Assembly (NCBI GenBank): GCA_030685235.1
Contig: MU839082.1
Location: 248,001 to 312,000 of the forward strand
Length of the DNA stretch: 64,000 bases
Origin: Copromyces sp. CBS 386.78
Taxonomy: Eukaryota; Ascomycota; Sordariomycetes; Sordariales; Sordariaceae
Direction: 5' to 3'
Positions within the stretch are counted from its first letter, which is position 1; every line of letters begins with the position of its first letter. The notes beneath the pieces were generated by a model. It did no database searches. It saw only the letters and a program-made list of their open reading frames with translations, and was not told where the DNA came from. Below, piece after piece: positions 35,585 to 45,834 of this stretch. The translations under genes were made by a program, and so were the position numbers.

Positions 35585-36286
35585 TTACCACCCCTGGTTC
35601 TTCAACTCAAAGGCCCTGTTAACCGCCGCCTTGAAGCCTTCCTTGAAGCGACGTCTCCACCTCTCTCTCAGGTTCCTCTTCCTCTTGAGCGCCGGACGCT
35701 CGTGGAACCTCTGCAACCGCACATCCTTCTTCACCTGATTCTGCGCAACCGCCCTGTTCAGCTGCTTCAGCGCGCCCGCAAAATCCTGATGTCCGGACAC
35801 GTAGAACGTCCTACCCGTTGATGGACGAAGGCGGATGTTGAGCTCCTGCTGGGGAGCCATGTGGCGGGTCTCGAAATCGGTCTCGTTCCAGGTCTGCATG
35901 GGCGAGGAGGGCTTGGAGGAGGAGTAGAGGGCGCCGCTGCCAGAGGGCGGGGCGTTGCTGTCCTTGTTGATGGCGTCGACGATCGTCCAGGGGTTGTCGT
36001 TGGCGGTGGGAGGACGGGGAGGGAGAGCAGAGGAGGAGGAGGAGGTGGTGGTGGCGCCGGGGCCACCGGCGGCGGCGGCGGGCTTCCGGTTCGAGAGAGC
36101 CACTCGGAGAGATTCGAGGCGCGACCTGCTCGAAACGTAGGGGTTGCTCGGCGGCTGGTATTGCGCGCGGGCGCTGGTAGAGAACAAGGCATGGCGACCG
36201 ACGGCCATGTTGGGCCGGGTGCTGGCCATGGAGGCGGCCGCTACCGTCGTGCGGCAGACGCACTGGAGTGCTGAACGGAGCTCCAT
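35585..36286 (-). CDS. mrp21: Mitochondrial small-subunit ribosomal protein bS21m (Mrp21)
   Basis: Single exon, 233 aa. The N-terminus is basic and Ser/Ala-rich (MELRSALQCVCRTTVAAAS, FSTSARAQ), as expected of a mitochondrial targeting peptide. A low-complexity spacer follows (PAAAAGGPGATTTSSSSS, then PPRPPTANDNPW). The C-terminal 80 residues carry the S21 domain: FAGALKQLNRAVAQNQVKKD, then RFHERPALKRKRNLRERWR and FKEGFKAAVNRAFELK. The bacterial S21 is only about 70 aa; fungal mitochondrial forms are longer, with such extensions. Its neighbours are divergent from the RBM25-like gene and convergent with HAUS6. Confidence 0.9.
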   Translation of the reverse strand: MELRSALQCVCRTTVAAASMASTRPNMAVGRHALFSTSARAQYQPPSNPYVSSRSRLESLRVALSNRKPAAAAGGPGATTTSSSSSALPPRPPTANDNPWTIVDAINKDSNAPPSGSGALYSSSKPSSPMQTWNETDFETRHMAPQQELNIRLRPSTGRTFYVSGHQDFAGALKQLNRAVAQNQVKKDVRLQRFHERPALKRKRNLRERWRRRFKEGFKAAVNRAFELKNQGW

Positions 36287-37031
36287 GATTGTGGCCTGTT
36301 TACATGGTGAGAAGTCACGGTTAGTAACTTGAGAACCGGAGAAAAGTAGAGAAGCCTAGAAAGCAAAAGGGTGGATATTACTCACTCAATTGGTCATGAA
36401 CGGGCTGCTCCTCCGTCTGGTCGCAAAGAGGGCAGCGTGTGGTCGATTTTCAGAATCTCAAAGCGCTCCCACCAACCTCAAGCGAGAAGCGACAGGCGGG
36501 CACGGTTCGGGGCCCCGGGCTCCTGCTAGCGCGTCTAGACGGCTCAGTTGCCGGTTAATTGTGGCCCGGGCTTCCCGCGCCAGCTGGCAGGTCTTGCTCT
36601 TGGTGGCTGGAGCGTGAGGCTGAAGCGCAAGAGTTGAAACGCTTGCGCCACATGTACGAAGCGTCGCAGCTGGTCGCGGTTGCAGTGAGGTGCAGGTGGC
36701 ACTTTGACCACCCAGAACTTTAAACTTCCTAGTTCTAGTGGAGAGGTCCACCGACGCTGCAGTTGCCAGTGCGCGTCCACGCAAGTCAGTGACCGGGGCG
36801 GTTGAAGTTTTGGCGAGAGCCATCAAACAAATCCCATTCAACTCCAAACTGCCCGGAAACTGTCACCATCCAGCACCACCAACCTCAACGAGCCGTTTAT
36901 CTGTATCGACAGCACATATACGACATTTCGAACCGTTTTCCTCCGAATTTGGGGTTTACACCAACAGCGAATTTTCAACTCCCCAGCACAGCGCCATCTA
37001 CTCTATTACAACCAGTCTTCCCAGTTTCGTC
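36287..37031. other. Divergent promoter region, mrp21 / RBM25-like gene
   Basis: About 745 bp shared by two divergently transcribed housekeeping genes. No strong TATA element was noticed, which would suit a housekeeping pair. Overlapping short ORFs were not called. Confidence 0.5.
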
Positions 37032-39480
37032 ATGGCGTACAATCCTTATGGAGGTATGTCCCAATGTGAAAACCCCCAACGCAGTCCCTGTCGCACTTGC
37101 ACTAGGTATATACTGACAATGTCGATTCGATTGTAGCGCCACCTTACGGCCCCCCGCCGACCTTTGCCGCCTACCCAGGTGTGCCTATGGCCCCGGGCAT
37201 GGTTCCGCCGCCCGGTCTCGGTAAGCTTCCTGTCCCGAAGGATGATCCTTCTTGTTTACTTCAGGCTGGTCAATGTCATCTAACTTCCTCCTGTCTACAG
37301 GTCCTCCACCAGGCATGTCCTCTGCCCCCGGATTGGCACCACCTCCCGGTGTCCAGCAGCCTCCTCCTGCTACTCAAGCTAATCGACCAAGCGGCCTACC
37401 TGCCTCGTTCCAACCACCCCCGAACTTGAACATCAACTTCAATGCTCCCGTTATTCGCCTGGGCGCATCTTCGCTCCCCAACAAACCCGGCATGCCCCAG
37501 GGCAACGACCGAAAGGATTCGCATACCCCGACCAGTGCGAACCGCCCTGGTCTCGGCTCCGATCGCGTCGAACAGTCCCGTGCGCAGCTGCGAGAGAGCA
37601 TCCAGAACCTTGTCCCGCCGACACCGGAGGAGAGGCTACGAACGATATTCCTGCACAAGATTCCCGATGGCCTCGCCGGCGAGGAAGGCGTCCAGAAGCT
37701 GCTCAACACGGTTGGCAGGCTGCGGAGGTGGGACTCGGGCCACTCCCACTTGACGGACTTCAAGGGGGCATTGTTTGGTTTTGCACAGTACGAGGACCCC
37801 GATTCGCTAGCTATTGCTGTGGAGTTACTCAAAGATCTCGAGGTCCCCGTGAAGAAGCAAACACCGACCCAGAATGAGCCCCCCAAAGACGACGACGAGG
37901 CTTTCGCCGCCGATATCGACAAGGTCAAGCTGAAAGTCGAGGTCGACGCGAACACGACCAAGTACCTCGAGTCTCGCAAGGAGGAGAGAGGGGAGGATGC
38001 GGCCTTTGGGGCGAAACTAGGTGAGGCCAAGGTTGCACTCAAGCAGTTTGTTCGAGACCTCTTTTACCCGCGTCTTCGCACCGGACAGGACGCCGACGGA
38101 GACACTACCATGGCCGATGGAGCCAATGCTGCCGGAGATAGCGTTGAGGTTGTCAATATTCCTCTTGCTCAGGAGGACGAGCTGGCTGATATTCCAGCCG
38201 AGATGCGTGAAACTGTTGCCGCCGAAATCGCGGCTTTCAGAGACAGGAGCAACAAGCGCGACCTTGAGCGTCTACGTCGGGAAGAAGAGTTCGAGGAAAG
38301 GGAACGGCAAAGGAACGGAGCGCCTCGCATTTCACGCCTGGATTCTCCTCCGCCTACGGATGCGGTGAACTCAAATCACGTCCCGCTTGGCCCGCGTGGC
38401 GTGCCTAATGCGCCATCAGGACCTCGTGGACAACAAGGCAGAGGTGTTGAATTTGTGGGTGGCGGCACATCAAATGGCTATAACTTCAAGGACGAGGACG
38501 ACACCGATGCCGATGACGACGAACTCTATCAACGCGAAGTCAACAAGCAGAAGGCAGAGGAGGAGAAGCTCTACTTGGAGGCCGAAAGGAAATGGGTTAA
38601 TCGTGAACGCCAACGTGCAGCTGCTCTCGAGCGCGAGAAGGAGCGCGAGAAGGCGGAAACCGAAGGATTTGCCAGGAGAAGGGAGGAACAACTCGAGAGG
38701 GAGAAGAGCTGGGATGACGAACGTGAGGCAGCCCGTAAACACCACATGTACTACCGCGACCACCCGCACTGGGTCAGGAAACGACTACAGGAACGCAACG
38801 ACGAACAAGCACGGGATGAGATGGATAGGCGGGCCGAGGAGGACGAAAGGCGCAAGGCCGAAGCAGAGATGGAACAAGCCAGGGGTATGGCCGACTCCTT
38901 CCTCGAGCGGCAAGCCGAAGAGATGGAGAGGCGACCAGCTGCGGCCCCGGCTGCGCCCCAACGGTTTACCATTTCGTTTGGCGCAGCGGCTCAAAAGGCA
39001 GCACAGCGTTCTGCTGGCGCCCGCAGAACAGTTGCCGAAGTTGAAGGTCTCCTGGACGACGAGGAACAGGAGCAGACCACCAAGCGGCAACTTGTTCCCA
39101 TCAAATTCGAGCCTATTACCGACACCAAGGCTATGTCGGAGGAGGACCTGCAGAAGGCAGTGCGTGCTTTGGCGCAGGAGATCCCTGCGGACAAGGACGG
39201 GCTCTGGGCTTGGGACGTCAAGTGGGATTACCTCGAAGAGTCGATCATCAGCGAGAAGCTTAGGCCTTTTGTCGAAAAGAAGGTCGTCGAGTATCTTGGT
39301 GTACAAGAACAATTCCTCGTTGACGTGGTGGAAGAGCACCTGCGCAAGCATCAAAAGCCCGCCGAGCTGGTGGAGACGCTGGGCGAGGCTTTAGATGAGG
39401 ACGCGGAGGATCTAGTGAAGAAGTTGTGGAGGATGGTGATCTTCTTTACGGAGAGCGAGAAGCGTGGTTTGCCCGCTTAA
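37032..39480 (+). CDS. RBM25/Snu71-like U1 snRNP-associated splicing protein, PWI domain
   Basis: Three exons: 37032-37053, 37137-37220 and 37301-39480, with GTATGT and GTAAGC donors. The product is 761 aa. The spliced N-terminus is Pro/Gly-rich (MAYNPYGAPPYGPPPTFAAY, then PGLGPPPGMSSAPG), as in RBM25. An RRM-like segment (LRTIFLHKIPDGLAGEEG... ALFGFAQYEDPDSLAIAVEL) follows at about 155-230. A long Arg/Glu-rich, coiled-coil-prone region is next (about 330-570, REQLEREKSWDDEREAA). The C-terminus holds a PWI domain (about 665-750: LRPFVEKKVVEYLGVQEQ, then LVDVVEEHLRKHQ). The family links U1 snRNP to splice-site choice in the nucleus. The two early introns interrupt the Pro-rich part only; they were deduced from frame and consensus sites. 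Confidence 0.87.
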
Positions 39481-40099
39481 GAGAATGTATGGGAGCGGGT
39501 TGTCTGTCGGTCTTGGTATGGTCTCTTTTGAAGTCCATGAAACAGTTTACGAAGGATCAAGGCCAGGAGATTATACGGTATGTACATGGTAGAAAAAACA
39601 AATGCTTGTAGGATAGTATCGCCAAGCATCAAGCGTTGGGAACGCTAATTGACTTTTTATCAGCGAAGTGCAAAGGTCTTGGTGTTGGTTCGTTGATCCG
39701 ACGTGCCTCGGCAAATGCCCATAGATCTACTCCAACAGCGAGGGGAAACTCACGCGTTGCGCCACTTGCCCGCACTTTATCCTGGGTTGAGTCGCAGCCG
39801 CTTTTCAATCAATGATCCAATAGGGCTTGGTACAATCGGCTTTTGGGCGTTGTCCTGCGTCAACAAATAGGTCCATTGGGAACCATTTGTTGTTGTTCAT
39901 TCTCACATTGTTTTGCTTCGTTTTCCCTTTTCACCAAATCCCTTTGCTGTCATCACGATACTGCGACGTTCAACGCTCTCACAGGGACATCAAGTAAACA
40001 TCGACCCCTGAAAACAATCAATTACGTCATCAACGTCTCCAGGCCTCACACACCACTGCAACAAACCACCACCATCACCTCCCAAAACCAAACCAAACC
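39481..40099. other. Intergenic, no gene seen
   Basis: About 620 bp between tandem plus-strand genes. CA-rich leader immediately before ATG 40100. Nothing else recognised. Confidence 0.55.
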
Positions 40100-41350
40100 A
40101 TGTCTACCCAAAACTTCAAAACCCCCCCTCCCTCCGTCCCCAACACCCTCCTCTCCTTCCCAGCTCCTCACGTCCTGCTCGTCACGCTCAACCGGCCCGC
40201 CCAGCTCAACGCCATCCCGACGCCCCAGCACAAGCGGCTCGCCGCGCTGTGGGACTGGTTCGACGCCGAGCCGGCGCTGCGGTGTGCGGTCATCACGGGT
40301 GCCGGGCGCGCCTTTTGCGCGGGCGCTGATCTGAAGGAGTGGAATGAGCTACATGGCAAGTTTCAACAGAGAGAGAAAGATGGCCGAGGGTTGGTGGATG
40401 GGGTGGAGCACGGGGGGCAGTATGGGACCGTGGGAAAAAGGAGAGAAGCTTTGGAGAATGCCTCTTCCCGGAGAAAGAAGGGGGGTTCCACGGGTCAAGA
40501 GCCGGGTGCGCCCGCGGAGAAGATTGCCAGAGACGGCAGTGCCAGGGACGGCAAGATGAAGGAGGAGGATAAGTTGACCACGGGAATCGGAGGAGGCTAC
40601 GGAACCATCGATAACAGGCGGCAGGCCATCTCGAGCGCTGCCCAACTAACTGAGGAAGCCCGAAAGGGAGACCTCAACGACGTGGATGACGCCAGAATCA
40701 CTACTGGCATCGGCGGTGGCTACGGCACCGTCGCCTCTCGCAAGGCCGCCGCCGCCGCCCGGCTTGCTAACGACTCTTCCCGCGTCGGCAGCCTTGGTCT
40801 CAACGCCGGCTTTGGCGGGCTCTCCAACCGCTCGGGCAAGAAGCCCATCATCGCCGCTGTCAATGGTCTATGCCTCGGCGGTGGAATGGAGATGGTCATT
40901 AACTGCGACATGGTCATCGCCTCTTCCAACGCCCGGTTTGGTCTGCCCGAGGTCAAAGTCGGCGTGATTGCCGTTGCCGGCGCGCTGCCGCGTCTGGTAC
41001 GCACGGTGGGGAAGCAGAGGGCGGCGGAGATGGCGCTGTTGGGGAGGAACAGGTACTCGGCGGAGCAGATGGAGAGGTGGGGGGTGGTCAACTTTATCGT
41101 ACACGGGGAGAAAGCCTTGGTTGAGGAGGCGGTCAAGTTGGCAGAGGAGATTTCGGGGAACTCACCTGATGCGGTGCTGACGAGTAAGGAAGGGTTGAGA
41201 CTGGGTTGGGAAGGGTTGGGCCCGGAGAAGGCGACGGCGGTGTTGGAGACGGGCATGTATAGGAAGTTGGAGAAGGGGGAGAATATGAAGGAGGGTGTGG
41301 CGAGCTTTGTGGAGAAGAGGAAGCCTGTTTGGAAGGACAGTAAGCTGTGA
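40100..41350 (+). CDS. Enoyl-CoA hydratase/isomerase family protein with internal insertion
   Basis: Single exon, 416 aa, start context AACCATG. The crotonase fold is clear. HVLLVTLNRPAQLNAIP opens it. AVITGAGRAFCAGADLKEW (about 63-81) gives the first oxyanion-hole strand and IAAVNGLCLGGGMEM (about 251-265) the second. GLPEVKVGVIAVAGALPRL follows with the catalytic-region Glu. The family acts on acyl-CoA thioesters in fatty-acid or amino-acid breakdown; the substrate is not predictable. The two oxyanion elements are normally about 40 residues apart; here about 170 lie between them. The extra segment (about 88-235) is hydrophilic and carries repeats of a G-G-x-Y-G-T-(V/I)-x-x-R-(R/K) motif at about 105, 165 and 206. 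There is no obvious targeting sequence or peroxisomal SKL; it ends DSKL, which could be a weak PTS1 variant. Confidence 0.85.
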   Translation: MSTQNFKTPPPSVPNTLLSFPAPHVLLVTLNRPAQLNAIPTPQHKRLAALWDWFDAEPALRCAVITGAGRAFCAGADLKEWNELHGKFQQREKDGRGLVDGVEHGGQYGTVGKRREALENASSRRKKGGSTGQEPGAPAEKIARDGSARDGKMKEEDKLTTGIGGGYGTIDNRRQAISSAAQLTEEARKGDLNDVDDARITTGIGGGYGTVASRKAAAAARLANDSSRVGSLGLNAGFGGLSNRSGKKPIIAAVNGLCLGGGMEMVINCDMVIASSNARFGLPEVKVGVIAVAGALPRLVRTVGKQRAAEMALLGRNRYSAEQMERWGVVNFIVHGEKALVEEAVKLAEEISGNSPDAVLTSKEGLRLGWEGLGPEKATAVLETGMYRKLEKGENMKEGVASFVEKRKPVWKDSKL

Positions 41351-42067
41351 GTGTGCTTGATTGTTCGGAATGGCGTAGGAGGCAATATCTCGAGTTTCGA
41401 ACTGTTACTAGGAAAGAGCGTGGTCCTTCCCTCATCGAATCCAATCGAATATAGTAGGTAGTCGACAAGTCAACGACCAAGATTCACACTCATCTACTTT
41501 CTCACTGCCATCGATGGCCGTTCCTGATCCATGGATATATCCGAATCCTGGAAATATAGCCCAACCCCGTCGTACAAAGATTCAACCTCCACCATCCTCC
41601 ACTTCCCCGGATCATCGCCAATCTTAGTCCGCACGGAAACGATGCCCCTTAGCGGAATGCGGAGAAGTACTTGTTAGGGCATTTTAGGGCCTTTGACCCG
41701 GATGGGGGAACTGGGGGAACCATTGGAGGTGGATTTCTCCGTTGAGACGGCATCCCAATTTCCATCAATGACATCGAGCTTCTCCTCCTACCCCAACTCG
41801 CCGATACACTGATGTTTACTCGACTACAACCCGGCCGACCTGGGAACCGGTGCCGACAACCATGCAAACGTCACTTCGTCCGCCATGTTTACACTACCGA
41901 GACAAACGGGATAGGTGGGATCGACGGTCACCCAAGCTTCCTTCGGGGTCAACAAGAAACGGTGTGTGATGGGCGACGACCATGGGCGAAAGGGACGACC
42001 ATATAACAGGGCAATGGTCCCGTCCTTACTCGAGATACACCCTGCCTTCAACTTCCCTCTCTTTATC
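41351..42067. other. Promoter region of the exo-polygalacturonase gene
   Basis: About 720 bp. It contains a TATA-type site at 42002-42006 and CTGGGG near 41709, which fits the SYGGRG consensus of the carbon-catabolite repressor CRE-1/CreA (consensus match only). No additional gene. Confidence 0.5.
42002..42006 (+). promoter_or_regulatory. TATA box of the GH28 gene
   Basis: TATAA within CCATATAACAGG, about 65 bp before ATG 42068. The spacing is plausible for a strongly induced secreted-enzyme gene. Confidence 0.45.
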
Positions 42068-43509
42068 ATGAAGTTCCTCGCCTTCGCAGCCCTCGCAGCT
42101 GCCGTCGTTTCGGCATTCCCTGCCCCTGATCTCCCGGCCGACATCCCTCGCTCTCTCTCCGAGTTCAAGGAGAAACACCCTTACACGGCCAAGCGCAGCA
42201 AGGGGCATTGCCGGAAGACCATCACCATCCGGGCCTCCAAGACCGACACCGACGATGTCGCCGACGACTTCCTCAGCGGCCTCAAACAGGCCAACAACGG
42301 CGGCACCCTCTACCTGCCCAAGGGCAAGACCTTCGTCATCGGCAAGCCGCTCGATCTGACCTTCCTCAACGACGTCCAAGTCCACCTCGAGGGCGAGATC
42401 AAGTTCACCAACGATACAGCCTACTGGCAGAAGAATGCGTTTGCCCACCCTTTCCAGAACAGCCTCATGTTCTGGAAATGGGGCGGCAAAAACATCAAGA
42501 TCTACGGAAATGGAGTGCTCAACGGCAACGGTCAGCGGTGGTGGAACGAGTTTGCCGGTCTGGAGATTCTCGACCCCAGCAACACGTACCTGCGTCCGAT
42601 CCTGTTCTATGCTGAGAACGCTACCGGTATTGACATTGAGGGTATTCACTTCAAGGACTCACCTTGCTGGACCACCTTCTTTGTCACCTCCAAGCACATC
42701 TCCTTTAAGGACGTGGCCTGCACGGCCGAGTCCGACAACGCCACCGCTCTTCCCAAAAACTCGGACTTCTTTGACTCGCTCAATGTCGAGCACGTCAGCG
42801 TTGAGCGTGCTTGGGTTAATGTTGGTGATGACTGCTTCTCGCCCAAGTCCAATGCTACGGACTTGTACGTGAACACCATGTACTGCAATGGCACTCACGG
42901 ACAGTCGATGGGCTCCATTGGCCAGTATGCTGGTGAGAAGACCTTTATCAAGGATGTGGTCATTGAGAACTTGTGGATGTTGAACGGTCAGCACGGCGCT
43001 CGTTTGAAGTCGTGGGCTGGCCCGAACGTGGGCTACGGCTTCATTGACAATGTCACGTTCCGCAACTTCTGGAATGCCAACAATGAGTACTCTGCCTTCC
43101 TGGACTCTTGCTACTTCAATGTAAGTCTCTGTCTGCTCTCTGACAAGAAGAGAATCATCAACTAACATTCTACACCCAGATCAACGCTACTACCTGCTCG
43201 CAATATCCCTCCCAAGTCAACATCAGCAACGTCAATTTCGAGAACTTCTCGGGCTACACCTCGGGCAAGTACGGACGCGCTGTTGCCCGTCTGACTTGCA
43301 GCCCCAACGCTGTCTGCGAGAGCATCAAGTTCAAGAACTTCAACGTCACTAGCCCCTGTGGTGGTGAGCCAGTTATCATTTGCGATGGCATCAGCGGTGA
43401 CCTTGGCGTTCCTTGCGTCAACTCGACCAGCCCGGAGGCGACAGCTGCGTTGAAGGATAAGTGCTCAACTGCCATGGCGACACTTCCGAAGCCGACGCCG
43501 TGGTTGTAG
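42068..43509 (+). CDS. Secreted exo-polygalacturonase (GH28)
   Basis: Two exons, 42068-43120 and 43180-43509, with a GTAAGT donor, CTAAC branch and CCCAG acceptor. The product is 460 aa. A signal peptide (residues 1-16, MKFLAFAALAAAVVSAF) fixes the start although the frame is open further upstream. GH28 active-site elements are present: Asp233 (KNSD), Asp254-Asp255 (NVGDDCFSPKSN), His277 (GTHGQSMGSIG) and Arg312-Lys314 (RLKSW). The SPKSN and GTHGQ variants resemble exo-acting fungal enzymes, which release galacturonate from chain ends of pectin. A dibasic site (AKRS, about 41-44) may mark propeptide removal. Many N-x-S/T sites suggest N-glycosylation. Expected to be pectin-induced and glucose-repressed. 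Confidence 0.92.
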
Positions 43510-43634
43510 AGAGTTCATATTTGTATAGGAAAACCTAATCAGTTAATACAAATTCCAGCCTTGAATGGCTGAATGATACAACAAAAAGGTCTTCTCTTCC
43601 CAGTCCTTGATCATAACCAATTTATCCCACCCCT

Positions 43635-44426
43635 TTACAGCGCAACAACTACCGCCAAAAGTCCAGCCACCACCATCGCAGCAGCCATCACACCCGTCAC
43701 CCTCACCGCACCACCCGCCTTTGGCCCCTCCGCAGGCGTCGAGCTCGTTGCCCCCGCCACAGTTGTCACTGGCCCAGTAATCGAACTTGTCGAACTCGCC
43801 GTAACCGTAGTCGTCGTCACCACTCCAGTGCCAGACTTGGTAGCCTTCGCAGTGGTATTTCCACCACCACCACCAGTCGTACCAGCACTACCAGTAGTAG
43901 CACCAGTAAAAATCGCAACCGGCGCTGTACACCCCGGCCCTTGTCCCGTCTGAGTAAAAGTCTCCCTGCAAACACTATCCAACTTATCAAGCTCCTGACT
44001 GTGTTGACTCACCCAGATATCCACTCTAGACGTATACACCCCGTACTCGCTTGACAAACTGGCAGGGAGAGTGATGGTGCATTGGGGGCCCGCCACGGCC
44101 GAAGGGGCGAGTGCGTCTTCGGCTTTGTCGAGGGCTGTTGATAAGGCAGGGCCGGGCATGGGGATGTCGGAGATTAGAGAGAAGATGGCGACCATGCAGG
44201 AGGCTTCGGGGGTAAACGGAAGGGTAGTTGCTGGGTGTAGTTGTTTTGTGGTGGGAGTCGTGCGGGTTAGGAAAAATTCATTGTCGGCGGCATCCTGGGC
44301 GACTATGTAACTGGCGAGGCGGCCGCGGATGTTGGCGCTGTGGATCGAGGGTGCTGCATTGGTGAGGGCGAGGGAGAAGACGAAGAACGTGATGAATGGA
44401 GGGATGGGGCCGTTGATTACAGCCAT
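43635..44426 (-). CDS. GPI-anchored cell-surface protein, unknown function
   Basis: Single exon, 263 aa, convergent with the GH28 gene (125 bp between stops). It has an N-terminal signal peptide (about 1-25, FITFFVFSLALTNAAP). A globular part of about 150 residues contains four cysteines that could form two disulfides. A Ser/Thr/Gly-rich stem follows (TTGSAGTTGGGGGNTTA, TTTTVTASSTSS). The C-terminal hydrophobic tail (MAAAMVVAGLLAVVVAL) is typical of GPI attachment. No catalytic domain is recognised. Likely a wall or plasma-membrane mannoprotein processed by Gpi8. This architecture is common in filamentous fungi, so specific function stays open. Confidence 0.8.
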   Translation of the reverse strand: MAVINGPIPPFITFFVFSLALTNAAPSIHSANIRGRLASYIVAQDAADNEFFLTRTTPTTKQLHPATTLPFTPEASCMVAIFSLISDIPMPGPALSTALDKAEDALAPSAVAGPQCTITLPASLSSEYGVYTSRVDIWVSQHSQELDKLDSVCRETFTQTGQGPGCTAPVAIFTGATTGSAGTTGGGGGNTTAKATKSGTGVVTTTTVTASSTSSITGPVTTVAGATSSTPAEGPKAGGAVRVTGVMAAAMVVAGLLAVVVAL

Positions 44427-44998
44427 GAGAGAGAGGGTGAATGGTTATAGGTTGGTGGTGATGGTAGGTTTGATCGTGCTGGTAAGACTTGATTGTAGGT
44501 TGTGCCCTTGCCGAAATTGCGTGGTAGGATTCTATAGGAAGGGTTGAAGTTAGGTTCTCGGGTTAACATGGAGGCTCAGGTGAAGAGAGGAATTGGGTCA
44601 TGAAGAGCAGAGTGTGGAGTGATAGTCGTCCGGATCTTCACGAAGAAGCATCGATGTACCCCCTGGTTGAAGTAAAAAGACAGACAAAGAAGCCACAATC
44701 CAAAGTCAAAACACTGTATCAGGACGCATGCTTCCTTCCCGCCACGGGAAATGTCATGAGAGTTCCTTCCATTGTTTGATTCTGGTTCCCGGTAGCAGCT
44801 TCTTTTTACCCTCAGAAAGAAGGCAATGTTATTATTCCACTTGATCAGCAACCCCATATAGTAACTCCTTGGTATTGGATATATTCACTCAGCCGTGTAC
44901 GCCCATTGTCCTTGCAGAGACTTCAAAGTCAAGCTTAAAACGGGCTACTGTAGCCAAGGTTTCCGTTGTTCTATTAACAGGAAAAGAACTAAATCATC

Positions 44999-45032
<34 letters not shown>

Positions 45033-45050
45033 AAACCGCGATACAAACAG
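44427..45050. other. Intergenic with a 30-nt A run
   Basis: About 620 bp. A pure run of 30 A occupies 45001-45030, 20 bp past the stop of the minus-strand acetyltransferase gene, so it would be U30 in that gene's 3' untranslated region. Nothing else was recognised. Confidence 0.6.
45001..45030. repeat. Poly(A)30 homopolymer
   Basis: Thirty uninterrupted A bases. No clear target-site duplication was found around it. Confidence 0.9.
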
Positions 45051-45834
45051 CTAAAGATTTGCCAATTTCCCATCGGTAACCGAGTCATGCTTCATGGCTT
45101 GAAGAGTCAGCTTTTCCTCTTCACCTGGAACCTGAATGATAACGGTAGCAACATGACTGAACCCCAACCGGGCATAAAGGCGATATCCCATAGGGCTTGC
45201 CATGACGGAGACGTCCTTCAAGGACTCTCTGCGACTGACATCTATACCCCATTTGCAAAGCGTAGTTGCGTGGCCACGTCTCTGGAAGTCTGGCAAGGTT
45301 GCCAGGATCTGGAGATGAAGCTGCTCCGGACCAATGCCCCCAAAGTACTTCTTGTAGGCCTTGGCTTGACCATCAGCGAAGGCGTTAAAGTGTAGCTGGT
45401 TGGCATCTCTACGTGTGCTTCCTCCTCTTCTGTCAACCTCACGGTTCGCTATTTGAAGAGTTAACTTTTGAGGCTGACGGGTCGGAGGACTTGGATAAAT
45501 ACTTGCGATCCTGGGGTATATACTCGGGTCCATGCTTCCGCTTGTTCAGGTAAGAGACATCCCAGACACTGATGGAAGCTATCTTGAGCTTCTCGCCGCC
45601 GGCGGGATCAACTGCTTCGACCACCATGACGGTCCAGTCGTCATACGATGGGTCTAAGAAGTATTCGAACAACATGCGCGTGTACTTGAAGTGGTCCTCA
45701 GGGAACTGTTTCCGCAACGGGAAACGGTAATCCCATTGCGGGTCGAGGGGCATCGTCTTGATGATGACATTGGTGATGGCGTCAACGTCTGAAGGGAGTC
45801 CAGGCCTGATCATGGCAGCTGTTGTGGTGAGCAT
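45051..45834 (-). CDS. GNAT-family N-acetyltransferase
   Basis: Two exons in different frames, about 45834-45503 and 45429-45051, giving about 236 aa. The N-terminal part (MIRPGLPSDVDAITNVIIK... IASISVWDVSYLNKRKHGP) is the usual opening of fungal GNAT proteins. The C-terminal part has the acetyl-CoA-binding motif LHLQILATLPDFQRRGHATTL (Q/R-x-x-G-x-A loop) and YRLYARLGF. GNAT enzymes move an acetyl group from acetyl-CoA to an amine; the acceptor is unknown. The intron position is my least certain splice. I used GTATTT at 45502 and GACAG ending at 45430 because they keep frame; GTATAT a few codons earlier or the AG four bases later would also work. The true ATG is 45834; the frame upstream lacks another. 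Confidence 0.72.

Noticed and set aside
38387..39394. A 335-codon plus-strand ORF rich in Arg
   Set aside because: Out-of-frame shadow of the Arg/Glu-rich region of the RBM25-like gene.
40720..41385. A 221-codon minus-strand ORF
   Set aside because: Antisense shadow of the enoyl-CoA hydratase gene.
41915..42067. In-frame upstream extension of the GH28 ORF with its own ATG
   Set aside because: The signal peptide begins at 42068 and a TATA box lies inside the extension, so the upstream ATG is unlikely to be used.
42026..42649. A 207-codon minus-strand ORF
   Set aside because: Antisense shadow of the GH28 exon; the plus strand has the signal peptide and active-site motifs.
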